Program-made: the position numbers and the translations under genes | In this document: positions 51,890 through 60,715 of the stretch, piece after piece | How the letters are laid out: each line of letters opens with the position of its first letter | How positions within the stretch are numbered: the first letter of the stretch is position 1 | Source of the DNA: Mycobacterium sp. Aquia_213 | GTDB taxonomy: Bacteria; Actinomycetota; Actinomycetes; Mycobacteriales; Mycobacteriaceae | Length of the DNA stretch: 64,000 bases | Reading direction: 5' to 3' | NCBI RefSeq assembly: GCF_026625985.1 | Contig: NZ_CP113116.1 | Span: 1 to 64,000, forward strand | The notes under the pieces: generated by a model | What the model was told of the DNA's origin: nothing | What the model saw: only the letters and a program-made list of their open reading frames with translations | Databases searched by the model: none

Positions 51890-52387
51890 CGGCAAGCCGG
51901 CCGGACGGAAATGGACCGTGGGTGAATGGCGGGGGATCCGAGTTTAACGGTCGGTGTCGGCGAGCTGAATCAGATCTGTATCTAACCAGAGTCTGTTGCC
52001 GTCTCGAAAAATTGCTGTGCGAAACCGCAAGAGCGGCAATGATCGCGTGCAAAATCGGTGCACGTGGGCCCTGTTTGGTGGATTACGATTGCACTCGGTC
52101 GTGGTCGGAGCCCCGCTGCACCGCCCGCATGTCCTCGCACGACGAAAGAGGTGGACGGTGATTGCACCGCTACTTGCTGATGGGCGAGACGGCAATGCGG
52201 GCCGACCGCCTCGGATCGCAGCGTTGCCCGGCGACGCACTCCGGGGCCCACTCGGGCGTCGATCAAGCGATCATGCGGCACAACGCGATTGGCACTTCGC
52301 GGCATCGCCGGTTTTCGATCGAGCTGGCGCCACCAGGATAATGAACTACCGAGCACCATGGCTTGGGTACTAGGAGATTGAGCCGAT
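51890..52387. other. Gene-free region at the right edge of the insert, possible degraded sequence
   Basis: This 498-bp stretch between the FkbM gene and espB has no gene I can support. Around 52151-52219 the plus strand reads KRWTVIAPLLADGRDGNAGRPPR in one frame, which resembles the N-terminus of IS5-type transposases (WxxIxPLLP...GRPP). The similarity is lost after that, so at most a remnant is present. The last 60 bp, ending in AGGAGATTGAGCCGATATG, form the espB leader. Confidence 0.3.
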
Positions 52388-53866
52388 ATGACGCAGACGG
52401 TGAACGTCGAATACCAAGAACTCATGGCGAGGGCCGACGAAATCGAGGCACCGCTACCAAAGCTGCCCATCGGTAACCCGCAAGCGCCGTGCAACCTGTC
52501 ATTTGTCCGCGATGCCGCCGTGCAAATCGCGATCAACGCCGACTCGTTGCGGCTGTACATCCAAGCGTGCCAGCGGGAATGGGCTTCGCTGGCGAAGTCC
52601 CTACGGAATGCGGCCAAGGCGTATGAGGAGGCCGACGAGGGCGCGGCCGACGACCTCAACGCCATCAACATGGATGGCACATCGGGAGGCTCCTCGGCGA
52701 AGGTGTCCTCCGGCGACAACGTGTCGCTGATGTGCGACCCGGACTACATCCCGGCGCCGCCACCGCCACCGCCACCACCGCCGCCGTTCCAATACCCCTA
52801 CTACGAGGTGCGGCAGGCGGCGACGGACATCGAATCGCCCGACCAGGGGACGGCATTCAAGGCATTTGCCACGGATTGGAACAAGTACCAGCTGCAGTTC
52901 CAGCAACTGGCTTACCGGTTCCGGCCGTTTCTCAACTGGGAGGGTGACGCGAGGGCCTCCGTCGAGCAGAATTTCACGCAACAGAAGCAGTGGATATTCG
53001 GCATGGTGACGCAGTGCACGACGCTGGCCAAGCAAGCCCAGATGGTCGCCGACGCCCATAAAAAGGTCAGGGCCTCGGGTACCAACGGCTGGGAGTACTA
53101 CGGTCAGGAAGGCGAGCACCCCGCGTCCTACGAAGTGCGGCAGTGCGACTATTGGTACAAGTATTACGTCGAAAAACGAAGCCCATATCTGTATATGGCT
53201 ATGGACTGGTACAAGAACTTGCAGAAAAGGTCGGAGACGGCGTTATCGACGTACGTTTCGGCCGCCGGAATCCCCCTGGCCCCGGCAAACCCGACCGCTC
53301 CATTCGGAGCCTTTGTCATACCGAACCCCGCCGACCTTCCCGACGTTCCCGACGTTCCGGACGTGCCCTCGGTACCGACCGATCCGTCGGCCAATATGCC
53401 GATGATGCCCACCATGCCGACGCTGCCGTCCGGGCTGGGTGGCGGCACGCCGCAAACACCGCCGACCCCGGACGCCCAGGCACTGGTGGACAAGGCGATG
53501 CAGAAACAAGGCCTGGGCAAGGGCGGCGCGGGAGGAATAAAGCCGGCGTCGGTCGGCGGCGGGCTGGGCGGCATGCCAAAAATGCCGTTGCAAGACCCTG
53601 CTGGAGCGGGCGAAGCGTCGTCGCGCCCGGCCGCGGCGGCGGCCCCGGGGTTGGCCACCGCGGGCCTGGGCAAGGGGCTCCCGGGCGCCGGCGGAGCCGG
53701 CGGCGGGATGGGCGGCATGCCGATGGGCGGGCAAGGCGACAAAGGTGGCGGCAAGGGCAAGCGCATCCCAGGGGCCGACGAGGACGCGCTCTACACCGAG
53801 GAGCGCGCGTGGACCGAGGGCGTCATCGGTAACCGCCCGCGCAAGGGCCCGGCCGAAAAGCAATGA
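52388..53866 (+). CDS. espB: ESX-1 secreted protein EspB
   Basis: EspB is a PE-PPE-like ESX-1 substrate processed by MycP1 and able to oligomerise and bind lipids. The 492 residues begin TQTVNVEYQELMARADEIEAP and end ALYTEERAWTEGVIGNRPRK, both strongly EspB-like. The bipartite tip shows YxxxD at Tyr79-Asp83 and WEG at 184-186. A run of 11 prolines at 123-133 is unusual. The C-terminal half is Gly/Pro/Met-rich and contains the expected MycP1 cleavage zone. It lies 152 bp before espK, on the far side of the insert from eccE1. Confidence 0.93.
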   Translation: MTQTVNVEYQELMARADEIEAPLPKLPIGNPQAPCNLSFVRDAAVQIAINADSLRLYIQACQREWASLAKSLRNAAKAYEEADEGAADDLNAINMDGTSGGSSAKVSSGDNVSLMCDPDYIPAPPPPPPPPPPFQYPYYEVRQAATDIESPDQGTAFKAFATDWNKYQLQFQQLAYRFRPFLNWEGDARASVEQNFTQQKQWIFGMVTQCTTLAKQAQMVADAHKKVRASGTNGWEYYGQEGEHPASYEVRQCDYWYKYYVEKRSPYLYMAMDWYKNLQKRSETALSTYVSAAGIPLAPANPTAPFGAFVIPNPADLPDVPDVPDVPSVPTDPSANMPMMPTMPTLPSGLGGGTPQTPPTPDAQALVDKAMQKQGLGKGGAGGIKPASVGGGLGGMPKMPLQDPAGAGEASSRPAAAAAPGLATAGLGKGLPGAGGAGGGMGGMPMGGQGDKGGGKGKRIPGADEDALYTEERAWTEGVIGNRPRKGPAEKQ

Positions 53867-54018
53867 CGCAAAGCGACCGGCCGACCGCAGTTTATGCGCC
53901 CGTTTTGGTCGCACCAGGGCGCGAATTTTGCCGCAGTTAGCCTGTCTCAACCTCGATTACGCTTATTAACCATGATGTCCGGCATGCAGCACGTCCCGCG
54001 TTGCGAGAGGAGTAGCTG

Positions 54019-56277
54019 ATGGGCCTCGCGAAGCCGACGGGTGGATATGCCGAGCAGATGCTCGATCCGGGCGGGTGGCCGGAGGTCGATGAGCAGGCCT
54101 TCTACGACCGGGCCCAGCAGTACACGCAGGTGCTGCGGCAAGTCACCGACGTTCTGGAGGCCTGCCAGTCTCAGCGGGCCGAAATCTTCGAGACGGGTAG
54201 CTGGTCGGGCGGCGCCGCCGATGCTGCCAACACCCAACTCGGGACGCTGATCGACGCATTGGTGACGCTGCAAAACGGACTCGCCACGGTGATCACCTGG
54301 CACAAATATGTGGCCCAGACGATCGTTGCGGCCAAGTCGGACATCACCGACAACGTTGTGGAGGCGCATCGGACGATCGCGACGCTGGAGAAGGACACCA
54401 GCCTCGACGATGCCGAGCGCACCCAACAGATCAACACGGTGGTGACCGCGACGCACGGGGCCAATGTCAGCATCGTCGACGGAACCGCCGCGCAGATCTT
54501 GGTGAGCAAGTCGTGGAAACCGCCGGCCAACGCGCTGCAGGACCTGCTCGACCAGAAGACACCACCTCCGGTCAACATTCCGTCCGGTCCCGTAGCGCCG
54601 CCGTCCCCGGGACCGCGACCCATGCCGGCCCCGCCGCCCGTCACCCCGGGGGGTGGGGGACTCAAACCACCCGTCACCCCGGGCGGCGGCGGGCTCACAC
54701 CTCCGACTCCGGGTGGTGGGGGGCTCCCACCGCTGACCCCGCCGCTGGATGGCGGCGGCCTGCAGCCGTCCCCCGGGCCGTCCCCGTTGGGACCGCGGCC
54801 GACGCCGCCCAGCCCAGCAGTGCCGGGCGGCGGACCGCCGGCTCCCTTGGGCCCCGCGGCTCCGGCAGTGCCGTTGAGTCCGGCGGCCGGGCTGCCCCAG
54901 CCCGGTGCAGGGCTGGCCGGCGGCCCCAAGGGCGTGACGCCCGCAGCCGCATCGGGGCCTGGGGTAATGCCGGCATCGGTGACACCCGGAGAGGAATCGG
55001 CAGCCGCGCATGCCGGGGGGACTGGCGTGCCGACCGGGGCGATGGGGGCCGGCGGAGCGGGCGGATCCGGCGGATCGAGCGGTGGTAGTGGCGGGCCGGG
55101 CGGAAGGTCGGCTGCACCCGCCGGGGAGAAGTCCGGCGACAAATCGGCCAGCGCGCGACCGGCGGCCAGCTCCCGGAGCACGAATAAGAGCAAGCCCCGC
55201 GCACAACCGATGTATCCCGACCGCGCCGACATCGCGGAAGCCGTTGTGTCGACGGTGGCGATGATCCCGGTGTCGGCAGCGCGGCTCGAACGTGACGCGC
55301 GCGCCGATGCCGCGAAGGCTGACGCGGCGCGCCGCGCCGGGCCCGATGCGCTGCAGTTGGCGCGCCGGATTGGCGCCGCGCTCAACGCACCGGACAGTCC
55401 CGGCGGGACGGACCTCGGGTTCTTCTGGGTGACCGGCGTGACCGCCGAAGGCGCGATTGTGGTGGCCAACAGCTATGGGCTGGCCTACATCCCGGACGGC
55501 GTGGAGTTGCCGGAAAAGGTCTATCTGGCCAGCGCCGACCAGGCGATCTCCGCCGGCGAGCGGGCGCGCTGGGCCACCTACCCGGTGATGGCAGTGCAGG
55601 GCTGGGCGGCCCACCACGAGATGGAGCTGCGGGCGATCATCGGTACGGAGGCCCAGTTGGCCAATTCCGATGCCGGCGTGCCCACGATTTTTCTGCAGCC
55701 CGACGACATTCCCGATACGGGTGACATGATCGGCCGGCCCCGGCTGGCGGTCGTGGATTCCGAGGCGGCGGAAAGGCTGGCGGCGACGCCCGACACACGC
55801 CTGGCCGACCTGCTGCCGGAAGCACCGGCGGGCGCCGAACCGGCGCCAGAGCCGGCACCAGAACCGCAGGCCGAGCTGCGGCCCGAACCCGCCGACGTGG
55901 TCGATCCCGAGGCAGCGGCGGTGCTCGTCGCGCCGGGCCCGGGTCCGGTGCGAATGGGGGAGCTGCTGGCCCAGATGCCGCTGCCGCCGGCCGACGCCGA
56001 CGCGCCGGCGGCCGGTGCGCCGTCGGACGATCGGTTCATGCTGTGGTTCGAGGTGATGAAGCCGATGGCCAGCGACGCGAGCGGCCGGCAAGCCGCACAC
56101 CTGCAGGCCTTCCAGGCCTACGCCGCGCACGCCGAAGAGGTCCTGCTCCGCGAAGCGCACACCACAATCGACCCGGAGGATCAGCGCAGCGCGGTCGCCG
56201 ACTGGATGTACTGGAAATGCGTCGCCGAGTTGCTCAACACTGCCCCGGCTGAAGCGCCCGTCTTAGCCCCGGCGTAG
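54019..56277 (+). CDS. espK: ESX-1 associated protein EspK
   Basis: EspK has been described as a chaperone-like partner of EspB. The 752 residues start at ATG 54019 after a GAGAGGAG site. The N-terminal PPE-like helical domain (about 1-170) includes SWSGGAADAAN and TATHGANVSIVDGTA. The long Pro/Gly-rich middle contains tandem TPGGGGL-type units. The globular C-terminal domain (about 440-750) has FFWVTGVTAEGAIVVANSYGLAYIPDG, matching M. tuberculosis EspK. It converges on espJ. Confidence 0.93.
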   Translation: MGLAKPTGGYAEQMLDPGGWPEVDEQAFYDRAQQYTQVLRQVTDVLEACQSQRAEIFETGSWSGGAADAANTQLGTLIDALVTLQNGLATVITWHKYVAQTIVAAKSDITDNVVEAHRTIATLEKDTSLDDAERTQQINTVVTATHGANVSIVDGTAAQILVSKSWKPPANALQDLLDQKTPPPVNIPSGPVAPPSPGPRPMPAPPPVTPGGGGLKPPVTPGGGGLTPPTPGGGGLPPLTPPLDGGGLQPSPGPSPLGPRPTPPSPAVPGGGPPAPLGPAAPAVPLSPAAGLPQPGAGLAGGPKGVTPAAASGPGVMPASVTPGEESAAAHAGGTGVPTGAMGAGGAGGSGGSSGGSGGPGGRSAAPAGEKSGDKSASARPAASSRSTNKSKPRAQPMYPDRADIAEAVVSTVAMIPVSAARLERDARADAAKADAARRAGPDALQLARRIGAALNAPDSPGGTDLGFFWVTGVTAEGAIVVANSYGLAYIPDGVELPEKVYLASADQAISAGERARWATYPVMAVQGWAAHHEMELRAIIGTEAQLANSDAGVPTIFLQPDDIPDTGDMIGRPRLAVVDSEAAERLAATPDTRLADLLPEAPAGAEPAPEPAPEPQAELRPEPADVVDPEAAAVLVAPGPGPVRMGELLAQMPLPPADADAPAAGAPSDDRFMLWFEVMKPMASDASGRQAAHLQAFQAYAAHAEEVLLREAHTTIDPEDQRSAVADWMYWKCVAELLNTAPAEAPVLAPA

Positions 56278-56355
56278 CGATACGAAGCACCGGGGTGGCG
56301 GTATACGAGCCGGCCCCGGGCGATTGCCCGGCACCGAAGTTCAAGGCGCAAGGCG

Positions 56356-57093
56356 CTAGAGCCCGATCTCCGACTGCGTCGTGCCCGGGCGGGCGCCGGC
56401 CGGTGGCTCGACGGGAGCGCTGCCGGAGCCCGGTGTGCCCGACGCGGCGCCTTCCTTCGTCGTGGCGTCGACCAGTCGCGATTCGCCGGCCGGTGCGTCG
56501 TCCGGCTTCGTGGCGTCGTCCTTCTTGGTGTCGTCGGCGAGCTTCGCCGGCGCCGCGCCCGCGTTTCCCATACCGCTGCCGGCCTGCTGCGCGGTCGACA
56601 TGACGGTCTGCAGGCCCTGGGTAAGAGGTTGCATCGCCTGCGACATCGCAGAGAGCTGGTTGAGATTGCTCGGTACCGCCGGGTGCGGCTTTTTGTCGTC
56701 AGGCTTCTTGCCGTCTTTGTCGTCAGGCTTCTTGTCCTGGGCACCGAGCAGTTTGGGTGCCGCGGCGCTTGCCGGTTGGTCCGTCCCAGCGGGTGCGGAA
56801 GCGGCCAGGAACTGAACCTTGCTGACGTTCTCGCCAAGCCGTTGGTCGGTCTGGGCGTACATGTCGGCAGCGGTGACGATCTTCGTTCCCGTATTGGCAA
56901 GGGCCGCTTGGGCTTCCGGCAACCCCTTAACCACGGGCGATTCGATGATCGGCAACGTCACGTTGATCGCAGCCGACACAGCATCAGCTCCGGGCGCCGA
57001 CATCGGCGGTGGAGCGGCAGGCAACTGCTGGTCGCGAACGGCGACGCCCGCGGCTTTGAGACGAGCAGGATCAACTACCAGTGATTCAGTCAT
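56356..57093 (-). CDS. espJ: ESX-1 associated secreted protein EspJ
   Basis: This 245-residue protein begins TESLVVDPARLKAAGVAV, with IESPVVKGLPEAQAALANTGTKIVTAADMYAQTDQRLGENVS, matching the helical N-terminal half of M. tuberculosis EspJ (280 aa). The C-terminal half is acidic and Lys/Asp-rich (DKKPDDKDGKKPDDKK) and differs from M. tuberculosis. It is the last gene of the minus-strand ESX-1 run after eccD1, separated from it by 118 bp. Confidence 0.88.
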   Translation of the reverse strand: MTESLVVDPARLKAAGVAVRDQQLPAAPPPMSAPGADAVSAAINVTLPIIESPVVKGLPEAQAALANTGTKIVTAADMYAQTDQRLGENVSKVQFLAASAPAGTDQPASAAAPKLLGAQDKKPDDKDGKKPDDKKPHPAVPSNLNQLSAMSQAMQPLTQGLQTVMSTAQQAGSGMGNAGAAPAKLADDTKKDDATKPDDAPAGESRLVDATTKEGAASGTPGSGSAPVEPPAGARPGTTQSEIGL

Positions 57094-57211
57094 CGTTGCG
57101 GTCCCTTTGCGTGCGCGGCCATCAAACAGATTTTACCGGCGGCGCCGCACGGCCAAGCACAGCAATATTTCTCGGCACTTGGCAGCTGCATCTCTCCGGG
57201 CCCATCTTTTC

Positions 57212-58780
57212 TCAGAATTGAATATTGCGGACGGTGTCATAGACGCCGGTCAGCCAGAGCAGCAACGGAAGAATCGCCGCGACTATCGCGCCGTCGAACA
57301 TTTCCAGAGTCCGCTTCATCACCGGCGTAATACGGCGAATCCCGGAGGCCGCGCCGACTACCGCCAATGCGACCAGCGCCGCCACCAACAGAACGACCAC
57401 GAACCAGCGGGCGCTCTGCGGATACCAGATGCTCAACCGGATGGTCACCCCGATCGGGATGGCAACGGCGGCCGCCAGCAACGACCATGCGCACCAGGGC
57501 TGCGCGTAGAGGCGCGACCGGAATGCGCACATCATCATGACCAGACCGGCCACCACCAGGCTGTGCACGAAGAAGTGTCCCCGTACTAGAACCCCGATGA
57601 CACCGGCAACGAGAACCAGCGTGCCGGCTGTGATGAAACCGGTCAGCAGCTGTTTGGCCACCTGGCTGCGTTCGGTGAGACGGGCGGCCGAATCGGGCAC
57701 CGACGCGATGATCGCCTGCCAGGTCCGCGTCTCTTTGTCTTCCGGGGCCTCTTCGCCGGCAATGGGATCGAGCAATTCGTCGTGTTCCACGGTCTCGCCG
57801 GGAGCCGGGATGGGCGGCAGGGCGATCCGTGCGAAGACGACAGTCAACTTGGCCGCATTCGTCACGGTGAACAAGCCGAACACGATCGCCAGCGCCGGCA
57901 CCCATTGCTGCCAGCCGTAGCCGTACGCGAAGGCGGAAGCGGTCAGCGTGATCGCCGTGACCGCGGCAAACGACGCCAGCTCGGTACGGTGGCGGGGGCC
58001 GCCGCGCGTGATCAGCGTCAAGAACAAAACAGCCGCGGCGCCCGCGGCGAGCTGTGGCGGCCCAAACGAACTCGTCATTCCGCGTGGCCGCGGGATGGCC
58101 ATCGCGACGGCCACCACGATCAACGGGAACGCCGTCGCCAGCAGGCTCTCCGAGAGGTTCGGATTCCGGTAGAACTTGTTGGCGGCCCAGCTGCCCATCA
58201 GGACAATCAGTCCCGCGGCGCCCAGCCCGATCGGCCACCACATGTGGTGGCCGTTAGCCACCCACGCCACGGCACCGATTCCGGTGATTGCCATTGTCAC
58301 GACCGGAATAGCCACCCCGACAAAGCGATTCAATGCCGCCCGGTCGAACTCCGGCGATTCGTCAAGCACCGCGATCGCGTCGATGACGTCTTCGACGAGC
58401 GGGCGGTACCGCTCGGTGCGACTCACCGAGACCAGGGTCAGCAGCGACCCATCGACGATTATCGCGTCATCCAGCGATTGGTCGGCGGGCAGCGGTGGGG
58501 CGCCCGGGCGGGCAAACGTCCACGCCCCCTGTGCGGCGAAGTCGAAACCGGCCAGCACGTCCGCCGGTGTTTCGCCCAGGAGTTCAGCCAGCACCGCGAC
58601 GGTGTCGTCGATATAGCTTTCGATCGGCGCCGTCGACGGCAGCACGACATCGGTCATCCGGCGGCCCGTGAGGATCGTTACCCGCGTGGTTGCGGGCTTG
58701 GCGGGGGCCGCGCCCGCGGCGGCTGGAGCGGCGGCGGCTCCCGCACCGGCAGCAGATTCAGTAGCGGTGGGCGCGCTCAA
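57212..58780 (-). CDS. eccD1: ESX-1 membrane component EccD1
   Basis: EccD1 is a channel-core membrane subunit of ESX-1. The product has 522 residues: an Ala/Pro-rich start, a ubiquitin-like domain (about 30-115, VTILTGRRMTDVVLPSTAPIESYIDDTVAVLAELLG) and about 11 membrane helices from residue 150 on. ATG 58780 overlaps the espI stop (4 bp). Confidence 0.94.
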   Translation of the reverse strand: MSAPTATESAAGAGAAAAPAAAGAAPAKPATTRVTILTGRRMTDVVLPSTAPIESYIDDTVAVLAELLGETPADVLAGFDFAAQGAWTFARPGAPPLPADQSLDDAIIVDGSLLTLVSVSRTERYRPLVEDVIDAIAVLDESPEFDRAALNRFVGVAIPVVTMAITGIGAVAWVANGHHMWWPIGLGAAGLIVLMGSWAANKFYRNPNLSESLLATAFPLIVVAVAMAIPRPRGMTSSFGPPQLAAGAAAVLFLTLITRGGPRHRTELASFAAVTAITLTASAFAYGYGWQQWVPALAIVFGLFTVTNAAKLTVVFARIALPPIPAPGETVEHDELLDPIAGEEAPEDKETRTWQAIIASVPDSAARLTERSQVAKQLLTGFITAGTLVLVAGVIGVLVRGHFFVHSLVVAGLVMMMCAFRSRLYAQPWCAWSLLAAAVAIPIGVTIRLSIWYPQSARWFVVVLLVAALVALAVVGAASGIRRITPVMKRTLEMFDGAIVAAILPLLLWLTGVYDTVRNIQF

Positions 58781-60609
58781 CGACGTTCACTCCTGTCGAA
58801 ATCATCGGACAGTGCGGCGGCTAGTTCCAGGATCCTACGCTTGTAGATGGGGTCGAGCAGGCCTAACTGGATCTCGGTGCCGGCCGCGATGTGCTTGTCC
58901 CAGGGCAACACGATGACCCGACCGGACTGAACATACTGCTCGAATTGCCGCGACAGTTCAGCGACGGCGATATTGGTTTCTCCCGGTGACACATGGTTGA
59001 TCACCACACATGCGCGGGCCAGCAGATCCTGGTGGCCGTGATTGCGCAACCAGTCGATCGCCACCGCGGCTTGTCGGACGGCGTCGATCGACGCGCTGGT
59101 GACGATCACCGCGGCGGACGCCGTCGAGAGCACGCCACGGGTCACCGGGTCGAAAAGGCCGGCCCCGCAGTCGGCCAGGACGAGGTTGTAGAACCTCGAC
59201 ACCGCGTCGGATGCGTAGTGCCAATCGGCTTCGCTGAATGCGCGTCGCGCGGTGCTGTAGTCCTCTCCCGGAAGTACTTCCAGATTGACCGCATTCGCAC
59301 TGGTATGCGCTCGGATATCGTTGTAGTGAGTTAAGTCTTTGTCGGCCAACAGATCTGCGATGGTAGCGCCGGACTGATGTCCGGCTCGGTCAGCGAGGTT
59401 GCCGCAACTCGCGTCGGCATCGAAGGCCAGAATCCGATCGCGCCGCACCTGGGCGTACACCGAACCCAGGGCGACCGTCACGGTCGTCTTACCGACTCCG
59501 CCTTTCAGGCCCAAAACCGCGATCTGATACGCACCGCGCGGGCTGCGGCGAATCCGATTCCGTAGATCCAAGTCGTATTTCTCGTCGCGAGACAGTCCCA
59601 CGTTGATACGCGTCAGCTTGTGGACCCACCGCCGCCAACCTCGGCGCGAAACCATCCGGGTAGCGGACTTCTTCGCGGGCTTGACCCCGATATGGGCAGC
59701 CGCGCCTGTGGCGGCCTGGTCGCCGGCGGGGTGCGGTGGGGCGGAATCAGGTTGCACCGCAACGCGTTGCGTGGGCGGCAACTGCGGTGGGGCGGGATGA
59801 GCCGTTGGCCCGGGCGGATTCGGACGCGGCCGCGGCGGCGGACCAGGCTTCCCGCGCCGCTGCTGTGCATTGGCCCCATGGCCGTGCGGCGCGTTGGCGG
59901 TGGGGGCGCGTTGGGTTTCGGCGGGATCGCGAGGGGCCTGGCGCGCGCGGCGTGGCGGTGGGGGAGCAGGCGCTGGTGGGCGGGGTTCGATCGGCGGCGG
60001 TTTAGGCCGGGCCGGCGGCGGCTGGTTGTTCCAGTCGACCGGCATTGGGGGCCGGGGAGTTTCGGGTCGGGCCGGTGGAGGTCGGTCCTCCCAGTCGACG
60101 GGCATGGGCGGCGGCGTGTGGCCATTGGGCGGGGGTGGGCTCGCCGGCATCGGGGGACCGCTGGTGTCGAAGTCCGAATTCAGATCGAAGTCCGGTCCCG
60201 CCTCGGGGATCTCGACCCCCGCGGGGTGGGCGAAGAGGTCGTCGTAGCTGACCGGCATGGGCGGTCGCGGCGGGGCGGGCCCGGCCGGTGGGGGTGGTCG
60301 GGTCCCGTCGACCGGCATTGGGGGGCGGTGGGTTTCGGGCCCGGCCGCTGGTGGCTGGTCACTCCAGTCGACCGGCATGGGCGGCGGCTGGGTTTCGGGC
60401 CGGGCCGGTGGAGGTTGGTCAGCCCAGTCGACCGGCATCGGAGGGGGAGCCTCGGCGTGGGGCTTGGGTATGCCCGCCGGCAGGGGCGGCGCGGCAGCGG
60501 GCGAGTCGATGTCGAATCCAGCATCGATATCGAATCCCGAATCCGCTGCTGTATCCGGGATTTCGCCCCCCGCGGGCGGCTGAAAGAGCCGGTCGTAGTC
60601 GGCCCCCAT
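58777..60609 (-). CDS. espI: ESX-1 ATPase-domain protein EspI
   Basis: EspI in M. tuberculosis regulates ESX-1 output in response to cellular ATP. The 610 residues comprise a Pro-rich N-terminal part of about 320 residues with tandem repeats and a MinD/ParA-like domain with Walker A GLKGGVGKTT at about 367-376 and LAFDADASCGNLADRAG. Its start GADYDRLFQPPAGGEIPD matches the family. A GAGAGG site precedes the ATG. A long hairpin separates it from esxA upstream. Confidence 0.93.
   Translation of the reverse strand: MGADYDRLFQPPAGGEIPDTAADSGFDIDAGFDIDSPAAAPPLPAGIPKPHAEAPPPMPVDWADQPPPARPETQPPPMPVDWSDQPPAAGPETHRPPMPVDGTRPPPPAGPAPPRPPMPVSYDDLFAHPAGVEIPEAGPDFDLNSDFDTSGPPMPASPPPPNGHTPPPMPVDWEDRPPPARPETPRPPMPVDWNNQPPPARPKPPPIEPRPPAPAPPPPRRARQAPRDPAETQRAPTANAPHGHGANAQQRRGKPGPPPRPRPNPPGPTAHPAPPQLPPTQRVAVQPDSAPPHPAGDQAATGAAAHIGVKPAKKSATRMVSRRGWRRWVHKLTRINVGLSRDEKYDLDLRNRIRRSPRGAYQIAVLGLKGGVGKTTVTVALGSVYAQVRRDRILAFDADASCGNLADRAGHQSGATIADLLADKDLTHYNDIRAHTSANAVNLEVLPGEDYSTARRAFSEADWHYASDAVSRFYNLVLADCGAGLFDPVTRGVLSTASAAVIVTSASIDAVRQAAVAIDWLRNHGHQDLLARACVVINHVSPGETNIAVAELSRQFEQYVQSGRVIVLPWDKHIAAGTEIQLGLLDPIYKRRILELAAALSDDFDRSERR
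60001..60447 (-). repeat. Tandem PPPMPVDW-type repeats within espI
   Basis: About six copies of a 22-26 residue unit (core PPPMPVDWxxQPPPARPET) span residues 55-203 of EspI. In addition the N-terminal element YDRLFQPPAGGEIPD recurs at residues 122-136 as YDDLFAHPAGVEIPE, so a larger module has been duplicated. The M. tuberculosis protein has its own, different Pro-rich repeats at this position. Confidence 0.8.
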
Positions 60610-60635
60610 GAGAACCTCTCAGATATTCAATTCAG

Positions 60636-60705
60636 ACGCCGAAAACACGAGAAGAGGCGAGTTCTCCCTTTTGGTTGAACTCGCCTGATCCCGTGGTTTC
60701 GGCGT
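60636..60705 (-). terminator. Two-tier hairpin between esxA and espI
   Basis: An inner perfect 10-bp stem AGGCGAGTTC / GAACTCGCCT (60655-60664 with 60677-60686, 12-nt loop) sits inside an outer 14-bp stem ACGCCGAAAACACG / CGTGGTTTCGGCGT (60636-60649 with 60692-60705, one mismatch). It starts 11 nt downstream of the esxA stop on the esxBA transcript. It probably limits read-through into espI or protects the esxBA mRNA 3' end (inference). Confidence 0.75.
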
Positions 60706-60715
60706 TGTTTGCGTT

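Noticed and set aside
51996..52373. Small frames of 91-125 codons between the FkbM gene and espB
   Set aside because: Several overlapping frames exist on both strands but none has a convincing start or conserved motif; only a short transposase-like stretch was kept as a weak lead.
53947..56160. Long minus-strand frame (737 codons) opposite espK
   Set aside because: EspK on the plus strand is recognisable from end to end; the opposite frame is low-complexity Arg/Gly/His sequence.
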